NCBI RefSeq assembly: GCF_010131535.1
Contig: NZ_WUBS01000006.1
Location: 124,001-188,000, forward strand
Direction of reading: 5' to 3'
Origin: Acerihabitans arboris
GTDB taxonomy: Bacteria > Pseudomonadota > Gammaproteobacteria > Enterobacterales > Enterobacteriaceae
Length of the DNA: 64,000 bases
Made by a program: the position numbers and the translations under genes. The notes beneath the pieces are model-generated. The model did not search any database, was not told where the DNA came from, and saw only the letters and a program-made list of their open reading frames with translations. Shown piece by piece: positions 8,309 through 18,457 of this stretch; the stretch's first letter is position 1, and every line of letters begins with the position of its first letter.

Positions 8309-9760
8309 ATGGCATCAACCCCGGTATTCAATAATAGCTATTTTCAGCAATTGCCCGGCTTTTATACCGCCCTTGAGCCGACCCCGCTGCGCGGCGCGCG
8401 GCTGCTCTATCACAGCGCGGATTTGGCCGATGAGCTGGGACTGGCCGACGAGCTGTTCGCTGCCCGGCATGCGGCCTGGTGGTCAGGTGAGCAACTGCTG
8501 CCCGGCATGCAGCCGCTGGCGCAGGTCTACAGCGGCCATCAGTTCGGCGCCTGGGCCGGCCAATTAGGGGATGGGCGCGGCATCCTGCTCGGCGAACAGC
8601 AACTGGCGAACGGACGGGCCATGGACTGGCACCTGAAAGGGGCCGGTCTGACGCCCTATTCACGTATGGGCGACGGCCGCGCTGTGCTGCGCTCGGTGGT
8701 GCGTGAGTTCCTGGCATCCGAAGCGCTGCACCATCTGGGCATCGGCACCACCAGGGCGCTGACTATCGTGACCAGCGACGAGCCGGTCTGGCGGGAAAAG
8801 CCGGAGCCGGGGGCCATGCTGCTGCGGGTGGCGGAAAGCCATGTGCGGTTCGGCCATTTTGAACATTTTTACTATCGACGCGAGCCGGATAAGGTACGAC
8901 AGCTGGCGGATTATGCTATCAGCCGTCACTGGCCGCAGTTGGCGGGTCTGGAGGACGGCTACCGTTTATGGCTGGCCGACGTGGTGGAACGGACGGCGCG
9001 CACCATCGCCCAATGGCAGGCGGCGGGGTTTGCCCATGGCGTCATGAATACCGATAATATGTCGATCCTGGGCATCACCATCGACTATGGGCCGTTCGGT
9101 TTTCTCGATGCCTATCAACCTGGTTATATTTGCAATCACTCCGATCATCAGGGGCGATATGCCTTCGATAACCAGCCGGCGGTAGGGTTATGGAATCTGC
9201 ACCGCTTGGCGCAGGCGCTGTCCGGGCTGATGCCGGTAAGCGACCTGGAGCAGGCGCTTGATCGCTATGAGCCGGCGCTGATGGACGCCTATGGGGAAGA
9301 AATGCGGGCCAAGCTGGGTTTTGCCACGCGCGATAAACAAGATAACGCCATCCTTACCGGCCTGCTTGGCCTGATGGCGCGTGAAGGCAGCGACTATACG
9401 CGGGTATTCCGGCTGTTAAGCGAAAGCGAGGCTGATAATCCCCGCTCGCTGCTGCGCGATGAAATGAAGGACCTGGCGGGGTTTGACAACTGGTATCAGG
9501 TTTACCGCCGGCGGCTGCTGCAGGAAGGAAAGGATACCGATAGTCGCAGGCAGGCGATGCTGGCTAAAAATCCCAAATTTATCCTGCGCAATTACCTGGC
9601 CCAGCGGGCCATCGAAGGCGCCGAACATAACGATACCGCGTTTTTAAGCCGTCTCCATCAGGCCCTGCGCCGGCCATTCGAGGATAATCCGGCGCTTGAC
9701 GACCTGGCGGCGCCGCCGCCGGAGTGGGGCAGGCATCTGGAGATATCCTGCTCAAGCTGA
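8309..9760 (+). CDS. selO: protein adenylyltransferase SelO (YdiU)
   Basis: A kinase-fold enzyme that transfers AMP from ATP to Ser/Thr/Tyr of targets, linked in E. coli to protein AMPylation and glutathionylation under oxidative stress. The protein has 483 residues from the ATG at 8309, which has a perfect AAGGAGG 5 bases ahead; the longer frame upstream is not conserved. Visible family motifs are [37 protein letters not shown], and the catalytic region [21 protein letters not shown]. The C-terminus ends CSS; the conserved C-terminal Cys in this family forms a disulfide in E. coli. The last 9 bases overlap the convergent toxin-like gene, and a diverged copy of its 3' end lies at 15888-15945. 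Confidence 0.96.
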   Translation: MASTPVFNNSYFQQLPGFYTALEPTPLRGARLLYHSADLADELGLADELFAARHAAWWSGEQLLPGMQPLAQVYSGHQFGAWAGQLGDGRGILLGEQQLANGRAMDWHLKGAGLTPYSRMGDGRAVLRSVVREFLASEALHHLGIGTTRALTIVTSDEPVWREKPEPGAMLLRVAESHVRFGHFEHFYYRREPDKVRQLADYAISRHWPQLAGLEDGYRLWLADVVERTARTIAQWQAAGFAHGVMNTDNMSILGITIDYGPFGFLDAYQPGYICNHSDHQGRYAFDNQPAVGLWNLHRLAQALSGLMPVSDLEQALDRYEPALMDAYGEEMRAKLGFATRDKQDNAILTGLLGLMAREGSDYTRVFRLLSESEADNPRSLLRDEMKDLAGFDNWYQVYRRRLLQEGKDTDSRRQAMLAKNPKFILRNYLAQRAIEGAEHNDTAFLSRLHQALRRPFEDNPALDDLAAPPPEWGRHLEISCSS

Positions 9761-12700
9761 GACCCTTTGCCGGCCTGGTTCGCTCTGGGGCGCAAGGTGG
9801 TTAAACCGGTCAGATAAATATTTAAACTCATCGATCGATAAAATAATATCCATAAAAGCCTGTTCGATAATGAAATCTTCCTCGTCACCAATAATAGCGT
9901 AATCCATCAATATTTTATCAAGCAATAAAAGTGAGTTGGAATTTAAGGTAATATTACCCACGGTGCGGGGATGATGACGATTTGGCGTAAAAAATATTTG
10001 CAATATATCGATATAAATAAACGGGACGTGCTTGGCTACACCAAGTAATGGGCTTTGTTCAATATCTCGCCTACGCCGAACAGAGCCCAGCCTGCGAATA
10101 ACCTCGCGAACTTCATGCATAACATCATGCATTGCGCGATGTGTAACCTGCACGTCTATAAACTCTTGGTCGTTATGCCAAGAGGACGCTTGGCTGAGGC
10201 TGAGGTTGCCCCTGTTAGTTATGCGAACGTCGCATGGCTCAAAATCATGAAACCATTCCGGTCTTCTTCGCCGTACCGCGTCAGTAATATAATGCGGCGC
10301 GGTGCGGATTTTCATGCCGAGCTCATCGGCAAGTATCTGCGCGGTGGAGTAGCGGCGTCCATAGCCAGAAAAGCAGGAACCCAGGTCGATGCCTGTAATA
10401 TTTTTTAGTGCGAATTTTGCGCCATCAAGATAGGCAAGCCCCTTAATGATATCCGAGAATTCAATGGCATCCAGATTATTAACATTAAACGGCGCGCCAT
10501 GAAATTTAATAGACAAACGCGGTTTGTCACTGCCAATGACGGCGATATGGCATTTTTTGCCCAGCAGAACCTGTTCCCGAGGTATCAGTTGTTCAAGGTA
10601 CCCTTTAATACGGCCATCGCTTGAATATTGAGGTATCTTTTTTTTAGGAGGATCGTCCAGTATCACCTGGGTATCATCGGTTGCGCCGAAAGCATCACCG
10701 GCAAAGACAGAAAATTTTTTTTCACAGTGATATGGTTTCAGTATGCCATGGATAAAAACGCCCATTTGCTCAACAATGATTAGCGAGGATCTTGACTGAG
10801 GCGTTAAACCAAAAAAATCATTCCCCAATCCTATAAAACGGCCATTACCTAAGCATAATGATAAATGCTTAAGGTGATTTGAAGAATCATAAAAGGCGAC
10901 AAGTTTACCTTTATTTACCTTTAATAGTGTTACCAAAGAAGATGCTTTTTGCATATTACCTAAAATCGCCTGACTCATCACGTGGTCGGTTTTAGCGAGT
11001 TTTATCATGCGCAGTAAGTTCGCAGCACCCGTATTGTCAAGTAATCCAGCATGCCACAAAACATCTAAGAGGAATTTTTCTTTATCTACGTAACCACCTG
11101 GTTTGTTACGCAATGCCCTTGCTGCAAGCAGAAGATCATGTTTATCGGCATGTCCATATGAAATATTTGTTTTCTTAGAGATATTGGTTTTGCTAATCAT
11201 TAAAGGCTTGTACCAAATGGGTTCTTTCAGTAGAAAACCGTTTTTTATATAAGCATAAGGCGCAGTGGCCTCTCGATAGCTGAAATATTTGGCATCTGTA
11301 ATATAATAAAAATTTTTGAATTTGATCAATTCAAATATAGAGGGCGAATTGTTCATCATCATAATCCACTCGTCTTCCATAAAGACATCTCCTTTGTCAA
11401 TGATGCCTAAAGAGGAACGAATATCTTCTAAATCAATAACATATTTTAAATTTTTTAGCTCAATGAGCAAAGCGAAGTACGTCTTGGCCATAATGTCATG
11501 CTTACTGCGCCAACCGCATATGGCGCGCAAATGCACTATGCTAACATCCTGCTCGTTCATCGTTTTAATCGCCAGTTCCGCGGCCTTCTTATCATGGGAA
11601 AACCCATCAAACTCCTGTAATGCCAGGATTTCATGTTTGATGGAAAAAGAGTGAAAAGATTTATCAAGGAAGAGATCATATTCAACTTTCCTACCTATGA
11701 CCCGCTGCGAAAAATAATGCCTTTGCAGATAAAAGTTAAGTATTTTTTTATGAAAACGTATCAAGTCATTGTCAGGGGGTTTTACATTAGTGATAATTCT
11801 GGCCGGCTCGATGATAATTATCTTCGCACTGTCAAACCACTTGGGATGCACAGGGCTGAAGCTAAATGATGAAAATTTAAGGTCGACCAGTTGACCAACA
11901 CTGGCTACCCAGTTACCAGAATGGCTCCGGGCAACCGGAATGGCTAAATTCTTATAGTCAGGGCCATATGAGTTAATAATTCTCCACTCGCCGTAATATT
12001 TATCCCAAAAAACCGGGAAGTAGTCATTATCATTGATGACAAAAAAATTCTCTGAGGCTGTTGAATTTTCCGTGAAAACACCGGTAGTTAATGTTTTTAA
12101 GGTTTTTTCATCGACATCCGATTTCCAAGGCTGGCGTAGCATTTTTTTTTGCAAGCTCTCGGATTTTATTAATTGATTGGCTAGAGATATGGTTTCCAGG
12201 ACTTTAAATTGTATGTTCTCAATAAAAACTGTTAATGCTTTTCCTGAAGGATGAATGATGTTATAAAAAGAAGATATTTCATTAAATACAGATTTTGTCA
12301 TTTTTACCCCTATTCCAGAAGATGAATTAATGAGCTCATCGATGATAAAGCTTTTGATATGGCTATGGCTAACTTTCTGGGCGATGGCTTTATGTAAGGC
12401 CTGTTTTAATGTTTTTTCGGATAGATTTTTGAATTGTCCGGCAAGAGATACCAATGTTGATATCAGATCATAGATATCAAAAATAACTTCCTGAAATTCG
12501 AATTTATGCTCTTCATCATGCCAGTGACGGAACAACGTAGTAAAAAACGGAATAAAAGAAACAACATGTTCCAGCCAAGTATATTCGCGCAAGCTGTCTT
12601 TTAATACGTCGGTAATTGATATTAAGGTTGCCTGATATAAATAGTCGAAATTAGTCATTAATGAATTATTGATGCTTAATGGTTGAAAAAAATCATTACG

Positions 12701-15625
12701 ATTAGGCGTGTAATCTGATAAAATTGAATCAATATCGTTGTTTTTTACGGCAACCAATGTATATTCAGGTGCGGCAATGTCTAGCGATTGTTCCTCCGGG
12801 GGATGCAGGAGTATATCTAACATGGACGTTGACCGGTGGCTATTGGCATCAACGCTGGGGATCAGCGTTAACAATGTGGTTTCATTCATTGGAAAATAAG
12901 GTCTATTTTTTAAATTTAAACTGGTTTTACAATCAGTCCAATACACTTTTAGCTGGTTGATGACGTCATTTTTTTCATGGTTATCGATATCAGTAATAAA
13001 AGGTAAACCGTTTAGCGTGGATGCCAATATGATGCGGTTGCTATATAATTTTACAAGCATTATATACCCAATATTTTCTCCAGGCAGGTAGGTTGAGGTA
13101 AATGGGCTCAAATAGTTAGGAACATAATTGCGGGAAAATACCTTAAAACATAATATATATTCTGAGGGGTATATAATGTCTATGTAATTTATGGCCGAGT
13201 TGTCTAAAGCACGCATGGTGAATTTTTGTGCTTCTGAAAAAGAATCATGCAATTTATAATGTTTGAATTGTAGATAATATTCATCTAGGTCATGTATTTG
13301 TGATGAAGTCTTAAGCTGGAAAATACTGGTAAAATTTTGTTGATGACGAGAATTATACTCAAGCATTATTCTCTGCTGAGCGGATATAAACTGCTTAAGA
13401 ACAGCAAGCACATTAATCGTGTTTAGGGATTCATCGTTGATGTTATCTTGTTGAGAAAAATACCATAATACCGCCGCTTTGATCAAAATAACTAGATGAC
13501 CGTCCTTTTCAAGATCCAGATATTTTGTCAATATACTAAAATCATCTTTATCTCGCGCCCACGTTCCAAACTCGTCCCGCACCGCTTCGATTTTAGCCGC
13601 TATTATACGTTGCTCTTGTGTTGCCGCTGTTAAGCGTATTTTATCAACCAAATATTCGACGGTAATATCAATAAATAATTTTTGCAGGTTGGTTAAATAC
13701 GTCAATAAAATGTAAATCGTTTTATCACTGTGTATAATTCTCGTAAATTCATCATGCCAAGCACGGTGCTCATGAAATTTAACTTGTTCAATATAATTAT
13801 TTTCTATGAGCTTCGATAAAATTTGATGGGCATGATTGAATGGCTTTAGATTTTTTTCATACCAGTTCACACTGTCGCCGGCGTTTCTTTCATCCAGGCG
13901 GGACAAATTGATTAAATCCAATAGCTTATCCAGGTACAAATGTGCGGGTTTTCGTTGGTAAATAAAGCTTAACAGATCTTCAGTGAATATTTTGTCCATT
14001 CTATCTTTGTCGAATTCATGCTCATCTTCAATAAAAATACGCCATAAATTTGTTATTTCTCCTGGCAAAATGAAATTTAAGCTAAATATGCTAATGCCAT
14101 TTAGACGTGTATATTCAAATATATGATAAAATTTTAATTTCACTAAACAGTCTGCCAAGTGTCTAGGCTCACCCCCAATCAATGCGCTATAAATCTGTTG
14201 AGTGTTTAAATATAACATCCGTGCCAATGGAGGGAAATTATCTAAGGTCAACTGGAGGCGATATTCATCAAAAGCCTCCTGGCACAACGAAAGGTAATGT
14301 AATTTTTTTTCGAGATGAATTTTGTCATCATGCTCTGCATCCATTATTTTTTCAATTATTTTCTCTTTTGCCATGGCGAAGCTTTTATTCTTTAGGTGAG
14401 AAACAATATCATTGATAATATCCATATCAACACGGCGTGAGCCTTTGGTGACTTTCTTTTCAATATCGAGAATGTAATCGCTTATCCTAATTTGATTAAC
14501 GGCATGTTTTACTATGAGTTTAGCCGTGTCTGAATTTTCCGCCGCTAATATCCCCATGGTCAAAATAATATTTTCAGAACACATCTTGAAAACGATAACA
14601 TTCAACGATTGATTTTTATCTTTGAGATAGAGACCTTGATGAAATATTATCGCCATTTTTCGCCCTATATACGCGTCAAATTCGAGCAACATTGCCAATG
14701 AATTAGCTGCTGCATAGGTTTTGTGCTGCAAAAAATCTTGCATAATGCTTTGTAGCTGAGTTTCGGCCTCGAGATTGGCGGGTAAAATTTTAAATTCATG
14801 CCCATCGATATTAAATATTAATTGACTGGAAATGTCGGCCGTTGTATTGGTGGCACTGGGTAAATACGCTGAGGCCGGCGTCGCCAGGGGCGATAGGGTA
14901 GCTAGCTGGGTAAAGTCTATATCGCGTTCCGTCGGACCACCGGGTGCCAACTGCGCGGAAAATTCAGCCTTTGCGCTATAGAGGACGGATTGTGAGCTGA
15001 AATTGGCGGGATAAATCATCTTGGCGCCGGCCTGGGGAAAAACCAGCGGGTCGCGCATGTCGCTAAACCAGTTAAAGGCGCTTTGCATCCAGCCGGGCCG
15101 GCCGTTTGCGTCGGGCCAACCGCTACCCTGCGTGAGGTGCGCAATCAGGCTTGATAACGTTGCCACAAGCGTTGGTTTGTTTTGCCGGGGGCATTCGATA
15201 TAATAATTACTACCGTCTGATATGATCAGGTTTTTCTCAAAACATCCTGCATAAATCGACCTGCCGCTGGGCAGTGAAATGCATTTAGTCAAAATAGAAA
15301 ATTTTCCGTAGTCCAATTCAATATTAATATATTTTTCATTACCCGGATTTAATAAACAGTCCAAGTTACTTCTAAGTTCTTTGACGCAACAAAATAAATG
15401 ATCAACTTTTTTATCATTAATATCCCTTGCCCGTTTTTTATTTAGGCAGATATCGATTTGCCGTTTTTTTGGGATGTGGCTGGTTTTTTTTCCAGTGTAA
15501 ATATTTTTGACATTAATAATTGATTCAGCATAGTGGTGCAAAAAAACCGTTGATGTTGTATTAGGCCGGAAATGTTGAGTCTGGCTTGAAAAAACATTAT
15601 TTGATGATTTATATACATTATTCAT
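9752..15625 (-). CDS. giant toxin-like protein (1957 aa), function unknown
   Basis: Not recognised as a named protein. It is one intact frame, much richer in A+T than its neighbours, with no signal peptide; the first 35 residues are rich in Ser, Thr, Asn and Gln, as in many type III effectors. Visible parts: mostly helical, polar residues 1-1000; a hydrophobic stretch at 1017-1063 ([12 protein letters not shown], then [13 protein letters not shown]); a W-containing beta segment at 1193-1240 ([17 protein letters not shown], then [12 protein letters not shown]) of a type common in large dermonecrotic/Mcf-like toxins; an NlpC-like strand at 1587-1600 ([12 protein letters not shown]); and a caspase-like pair His1709 (FHGAP) and Cys1751 (LGSCFSG). 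The ribosome site AAGGAAA precedes the ATG. A toxin or effector role and a His/Cys peptidase are inferences. It was probably acquired by transfer. Confidence 0.75.
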   Translation of the reverse strand: MNNVYKSSNNVFSSQTQHFRPNTTSTVFLHHYAESIINVKNIYTGKKTSHIPKKRQIDICLNKKRARDINDKKVDHLFCCVKELRSNLDCLLNPGNEKYINIELDYGKFSILTKCISLPSGRSIYAGCFEKNLIISDGSNYYIECPRQNKPTLVATLSSLIAHLTQGSGWPDANGRPGWMQSAFNWFSDMRDPLVFPQAGAKMIYPANFSSQSVLYSAKAEFSAQLAPGGPTERDIDFTQLATLSPLATPASAYLPSATNTTADISSQLIFNIDGHEFKILPANLEAETQLQSIMQDFLQHKTYAAANSLAMLLEFDAYIGRKMAIIFHQGLYLKDKNQSLNVIVFKMCSENIILTMGILAAENSDTAKLIVKHAVNQIRISDYILDIEKKVTKGSRRVDMDIINDIVSHLKNKSFAMAKEKIIEKIMDAEHDDKIHLEKKLHYLSLCQEAFDEYRLQLTLDNFPPLARMLYLNTQQIYSALIGGEPRHLADCLVKLKFYHIFEYTRLNGISIFSLNFILPGEITNLWRIFIEDEHEFDKDRMDKIFTEDLLSFIYQRKPAHLYLDKLLDLINLSRLDERNAGDSVNWYEKNLKPFNHAHQILSKLIENNYIEQVKFHEHRAWHDEFTRIIHSDKTIYILLTYLTNLQKLFIDITVEYLVDKIRLTAATQEQRIIAAKIEAVRDEFGTWARDKDDFSILTKYLDLEKDGHLVILIKAAVLWYFSQQDNINDESLNTINVLAVLKQFISAQQRIMLEYNSRHQQNFTSIFQLKTSSQIHDLDEYYLQFKHYKLHDSFSEAQKFTMRALDNSAINYIDIIYPSEYILCFKVFSRNYVPNYLSPFTSTYLPGENIGYIMLVKLYSNRIILASTLNGLPFITDIDNHEKNDVINQLKVYWTDCKTSLNLKNRPYFPMNETTLLTLIPSVDANSHRSTSMLDILLHPPEEQSLDIAAPEYTLVAVKNNDIDSILSDYTPNRNDFFQPLSINNSLMTNFDYLYQATLISITDVLKDSLREYTWLEHVVSFIPFFTTLFRHWHDEEHKFEFQEVIFDIYDLISTLVSLAGQFKNLSEKTLKQALHKAIAQKVSHSHIKSFIIDELINSSSGIGVKMTKSVFNEISSFYNIIHPSGKALTVFIENIQFKVLETISLANQLIKSESLQKKMLRQPWKSDVDEKTLKTLTTGVFTENSTASENFFVINDNDYFPVFWDKYYGEWRIINSYGPDYKNLAIPVARSHSGNWVASVGQLVDLKFSSFSFSPVHPKWFDSAKIIIIEPARIITNVKPPDNDLIRFHKKILNFYLQRHYFSQRVIGRKVEYDLFLDKSFHSFSIKHEILALQEFDGFSHDKKAAELAIKTMNEQDVSIVHLRAICGWRSKHDIMAKTYFALLIELKNLKYVIDLEDIRSSLGIIDKGDVFMEDEWIMMMNNSPSIFELIKFKNFYYITDAKYFSYREATAPYAYIKNGFLLKEPIWYKPLMISKTNISKKTNISYGHADKHDLLLAARALRNKPGGYVDKEKFLLDVLWHAGLLDNTGAANLLRMIKLAKTDHVMSQAILGNMQKASSLVTLLKVNKGKLVAFYDSSNHLKHLSLCLGNGRFIGLGNDFFGLTPQSRSSLIIVEQMGVFIHGILKPYHCEKKFSVFAGDAFGATDDTQVILDDPPKKKIPQYSSDGRIKGYLEQLIPREQVLLGKKCHIAVIGSDKPRLSIKFHGAPFNVNNLDAIEFSDIIKGLAYLDGAKFALKNITGIDLGSCFSGYGRRYSTAQILADELGMKIRTAPHYITDAVRRRRPEWFHDFEPCDVRITNRGNLSLSQASSWHNDQEFIDVQVTHRAMHDVMHEVREVIRRLGSVRRRRDIEQSPLLGVAKHVPFIYIDILQIFFTPNRHHPRTVGNITLNSNSLLLLDKILMDYAIIGDEEDFIIEQAFMDIILSIDEFKYLSDRFNHLAPQSEPGRQRVSA

Positions 15626-15856
15626 AAATATTTCCTTATACCCTAGGCTACGCCAATGAATGATAACGTTGTCATAAGGGAAAATTATCGTCGCTAATCG
15701 TTATTTCATTTACTTTTACGGGTTATTAATGGGAATATCTGCTGGCAGGTAACACTATATCACCCTGTTTTAAAAATAAACTTCACGCTTTGTTTTTGGT
15801 TTAGAAAAAAATGATATTTTAGCGCCGTAACCTTATTACGTGATTATTATTAGCAT

Positions 15857-15888
15857 AAAAAAAGCCGGCTTTGGGCGTCGGCCCGGCC
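15857..15888 (-). terminator. possible leftward terminator at island edge
   Basis: On the minus strand, a GCCGG / CCGGC stem (15884-15888 with 15864-15868) enclosing a second small GGGC/GCCC stem is followed by seven T. It would stop transcription coming from aroH before the toxin-like gene, insulating it. It directly abuts the selO relic. Confidence 0.55.
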
Positions 15889-15945
15889 GCAAATGAACTG
15901 GCGCCGCCAGAGTGGGGCGGGCACCTGGAGATATCCTGCTCCAGC
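15888..15945 (+). pseudogene. relic copy of the selO 3' end
   Basis: Codes, in the same orientation as selO, for [19 protein letters not shown], which matches the selO C-terminus ([17 protein letters not shown]). Bases 15903-15945 agree with 9715-9757 at 39 of 43 positions. The selO stop codon is replaced by GGA, so the frame runs on to a TAA near 15981. No upstream part of selO is present. It marks the far edge of the DNA inserted between selO and aroH. Confidence 0.88.
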
Positions 15946-16312
15946 GGAGGCGGTGAAACGTTCACGGTGTCATTATCCTGGTAATAAGAAAAGATCAATT
16001 AAGTTAAAAAATACCTATAGCATTCTATCCTTAGCATGCGCCGATTCCTTATGATCATTGCTCGCCGGCAGAATACTATTGAGGATGCCCCTCCGATAAT
16101 GCTTCACCTCGGCTATTTGGGCTGTCTTGATTATCACTAAGGGGGGCAGGCATACAACGTACAATAAGATCGGAAATCGTTTAAATTCAGCGTGAGCCGG
16201 CCATTGTCCGGTTAATTTGCATTTTGCCAAGCACTCGGCTGTCTCAAAGGCCGCCGTCGCGCAACCTTTAAGACGGCCGATGACCGGCCGCGGATAGGAT
16301 AGCGTTATGTTA

Positions 16313-17359
16313 TCAGAAGCGGCTGTCCGCGGCAGCGGCCAGCATGGCCAGCAGCCGCTCGCTGTCTTCCCACCCCAGGCAGCCGTCGGTAATGGATTGG
16401 CCGTAGGTCAACGCCTGGCCGGGGATCAGGGCCTGGCTGCCTTCCACCAAAAAGCTCTCGGCCATGATGCCGACCACAAGCCGCGACCCGTCGCCGATCT
16501 GCCCGCACACCGATTCTGCCACGTCGAGTTGGCGCCGATACTGTTTCTGGCTATTGCCGTGGCTGAAATCCACCAGCAGATGCGGCGGTAGCTCAAATTG
16601 CTGCAATTGCGCGCAGGCCTGCTGCACATCCGCCACGTGATAGTTGGGAGCGCGGCCGCCGCGCATGATGATATGGCCGTAGGGATTGCCCGCCGTTTGG
16701 TAAATGGTCATCTGGCCCTGTTTATCCGGCGACAGGAACATATGGGACGCGCGGGCGGCGCGAATGGCGTCGATGGCAATCTGCGTATTGCCGTCGGTGC
16801 CATTTTTAAACCCGACCGGGCAGGACAGCGCCGAGGCCATCTCCCGGTGAATCTGGCTCTCGGTGGTGCGGGCGCCGATGGCGCCCCAGCTGATTAAATC
16901 GGCGATATACTGCCCGATCACCATATCCAGGAATTCCGTGGCGGTGGGCATGCCCATTTCGTTTATCGCCAGCAGCAGGCGCCGCGCGGCTTCCAGACCG
17001 TCGTTAACCCGGTAGCTGCCGTCCAGGCCCGGATCGGAGATCATGCCTTTCCAGCCGACGACGGTGCGTGGTTTTTCGAAATAGGCGCGCATCACGATTT
17101 CCAGGCGATCCTGGTAACGAACGCGCAGGGTATTCAACTGCCGGGCATAGTCGATGGCGGCGTCGGTATCATGGATGGAGCAGGGGCCCACCACCACCAG
17201 CAAACGCGCGTCCCGTCCGTGCAGGATGTTCTCGATGCGTTGGCGGGCGGCGGTGACATGTTGCGCGACCTGCGGGGTAAGAGGCAATAATTCGGCGAGT
17301 TTCGCCGGCTCGATAAGACGACCTATGCGCCTGGTGCGCAATTCATCTGTGTTAAACAT
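16313..17359 (-). CDS. aroH: 3-deoxy-7-phosphoheptulonate synthase, AroH type
   Basis: First step of the shikimate pathway: joins phosphoenolpyruvate and erythrose 4-phosphate into DAHP in the cytosol. The protein has 348 residues from the ATG at 17359; a TTG two codons earlier is less likely. Class I motifs are seen: VVVGPCSIHD, the PEP-binding KPRTVVGWKGMISDP, GARTTESQIHREMASALSCPVGFKNGTDG and LLVDFSHGNSQKQ. Its closest resemblance is to the tryptophan-sensitive isoenzyme, and it holds the aroH position between selO and ppsR as in E. coli. I could not see a convincing TrpR operator in the 107 bases upstream. It uses the same substrate that PpsA produces. Confidence 0.96.
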   Translation of the reverse strand: MFNTDELRTRRIGRLIEPAKLAELLPLTPQVAQHVTAARQRIENILHGRDARLLVVVGPCSIHDTDAAIDYARQLNTLRVRYQDRLEIVMRAYFEKPRTVVGWKGMISDPGLDGSYRVNDGLEAARRLLLAINEMGMPTATEFLDMVIGQYIADLISWGAIGARTTESQIHREMASALSCPVGFKNGTDGNTQIAIDAIRAARASHMFLSPDKQGQMTIYQTAGNPYGHIIMRGGRAPNYHVADVQQACAQLQQFELPPHLLVDFSHGNSQKQYRRQLDVAESVCGQIGDGSRLVVGIMAESFLVEGSQALIPGQALTYGQSITDGCLGWEDSERLLAMLAAAADSRF

Positions 17360-17466
17360 GGACAATCTCTAAAATGGCTTCTTCGCAACGGTGGAAATAC
17401 CGGGAAGTGATGCCTGTCACAATAAACTAAAAGCACATGAATTCAAAAATAATAATACAATTTGAA

Positions 17467-18288
17467 TTAGTACATGCGCCGGTTTAATCCCAGCAAATCC
17501 ATTATTTTGGTCGCCATCTCTTCCACGGAATGATTGGTTGAATTGAGAAAAGGGATTTGATGGTTGCGAAACAGCGACTGCACTTCATTGATCTCCAGCC
17601 GGCACTGGCGCAGCGAGGCATACTGGCTGTTATTCAAGCGTTCGTCGCGAATGGCCGCCAGCCGCTCGGGGTCGATGGTCAGGCCGAACAGCTTATCGTG
17701 ATAGGGTTTGAGCGCCGCGGGCAGGCGCAGGTTATCCATATCATCGGCGATAAACGGATAGTTGGCGGCCCGGATGCCGTACTGCATGGCCAGGTAAATA
17801 CTGGTGGGCGTTTTGCCGCAGCGCGACACGCCCAGCAGGATAATCTGCGCCTGATCCAGGTTACGCAACGAGATGCCGTCATCATGGGCCAGGGTGTAAT
17901 CGATGGCGGCGATACGGGCATCGTATTTGGTCAGGTTGGTGGCGGTCAGGCCATGGGTACGATGCGCCACCGGGTCCGGCGCCAGGCCCAGTTCCTGCTG
18001 CAATGGCGCCACCAGGGCCTGGACCACGTCCTGGCAAAAGCCGGCGCTGTTTTCCACGATGGCGCGGACCACCGGCGACACGATGGAATAAAACACCAGG
18101 GGGCGCGCGCCGCTTTGTTTATACAGCGCGTTGATCTGCTCGCTGACCGCAATCGCCCGGGCCTCGCTTTCGACAAACGGCAGGGTATAGCTGGTGGTCG
18201 ACACCGGAAATTGCGACAGCACCGCGTGGCCGACCACTTCAGCGGTGATGGCCGTGCCGTCGGAAATAAAGAATACGCTGCGTTCCAT
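17467..18288 (-). CDS. ppsR: PEP synthase regulatory kinase/pyrophosphorylase PpsR
   Basis: Bifunctional regulator that inactivates PEP synthase by ADP-dependent phosphorylation of a threonine next to its catalytic histidine, and reactivates it by Pi-dependent removal. The protein has 273 residues and carries the DUF299 family marks: [24 protein letters not shown] at the N-terminus, a P-loop in [13 protein letters not shown] (about residues 149-161) and [17 protein letters not shown] lies a few bases before the ATG. It is divergent from its target ppsA with 169 bases between the two starts, the usual arrangement. Confidence 0.96.
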   Translation of the reverse strand: MERSVFFISDGTAITAEVVGHAVLSQFPVSTTSYTLPFVESEARAIAVSEQINALYKQSGARPLVFYSIVSPVVRAIVENSAGFCQDVVQALVAPLQQELGLAPDPVAHRTHGLTATNLTKYDARIAAIDYTLAHDDGISLRNLDQAQIILLGVSRCGKTPTSIYLAMQYGIRAANYPFIADDMDNLRLPAALKPYHDKLFGLTIDPERLAAIRDERLNNSQYASLRQCRLEINEVQSLFRNHQIPFLNSTNHSVEEMATKIMDLLGLNRRMY

Positions 18289-18457
18289 GGTGCTCTCCTG
18301 GGCTGGTTTTGTTAAGGCAAACTCTGATTTTTGGCGCTGGCACGATTCATCTTAGGCAGATGCAATACGCTTTATGCTACGCTCAGTAAGTCGTCAACAC
18401 CCGGCATTATCACTGGCAACACCCTATTTCATTATAAGTTATGAAAGGATGACTCAG

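Larger units (their letters stand above)
15626..16312. other. intergenic region upstream of toxin-like gene
   Basis: 687 bases without a convincing gene. The first 230 are AT-rich and should hold the promoter of the toxin-like gene; several GATAAT/TATTTT-like -10 candidates exist but no clear -35. Then come a leftward hairpin with T-run (15857-15888), the selO 3' relic, and 330 bases of mixed sequence up to the aroH stop. A 71-codon TTG frame at 16015-16230 (minus) shows no recognisable features. There is no transposase or inverted terminal repeat. Confidence 0.6.

Noticed and set aside
9752..15945. Insertion sequence or prophage as carrier of the giant gene
   Set aside because: No transposase, integrase, terminal inverted repeats or phage genes; only the selO 3' duplication marks the borders.
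16015..16230. 71-codon minus-strand frame between the island and aroH
   Set aside because: Starts at TTG without a ribosome site; no recognisable features.
17360..17466. TrpR operator before aroH
   Set aside because: Only GTACTA at the ppsR stop resembles a half-site; no dyad.
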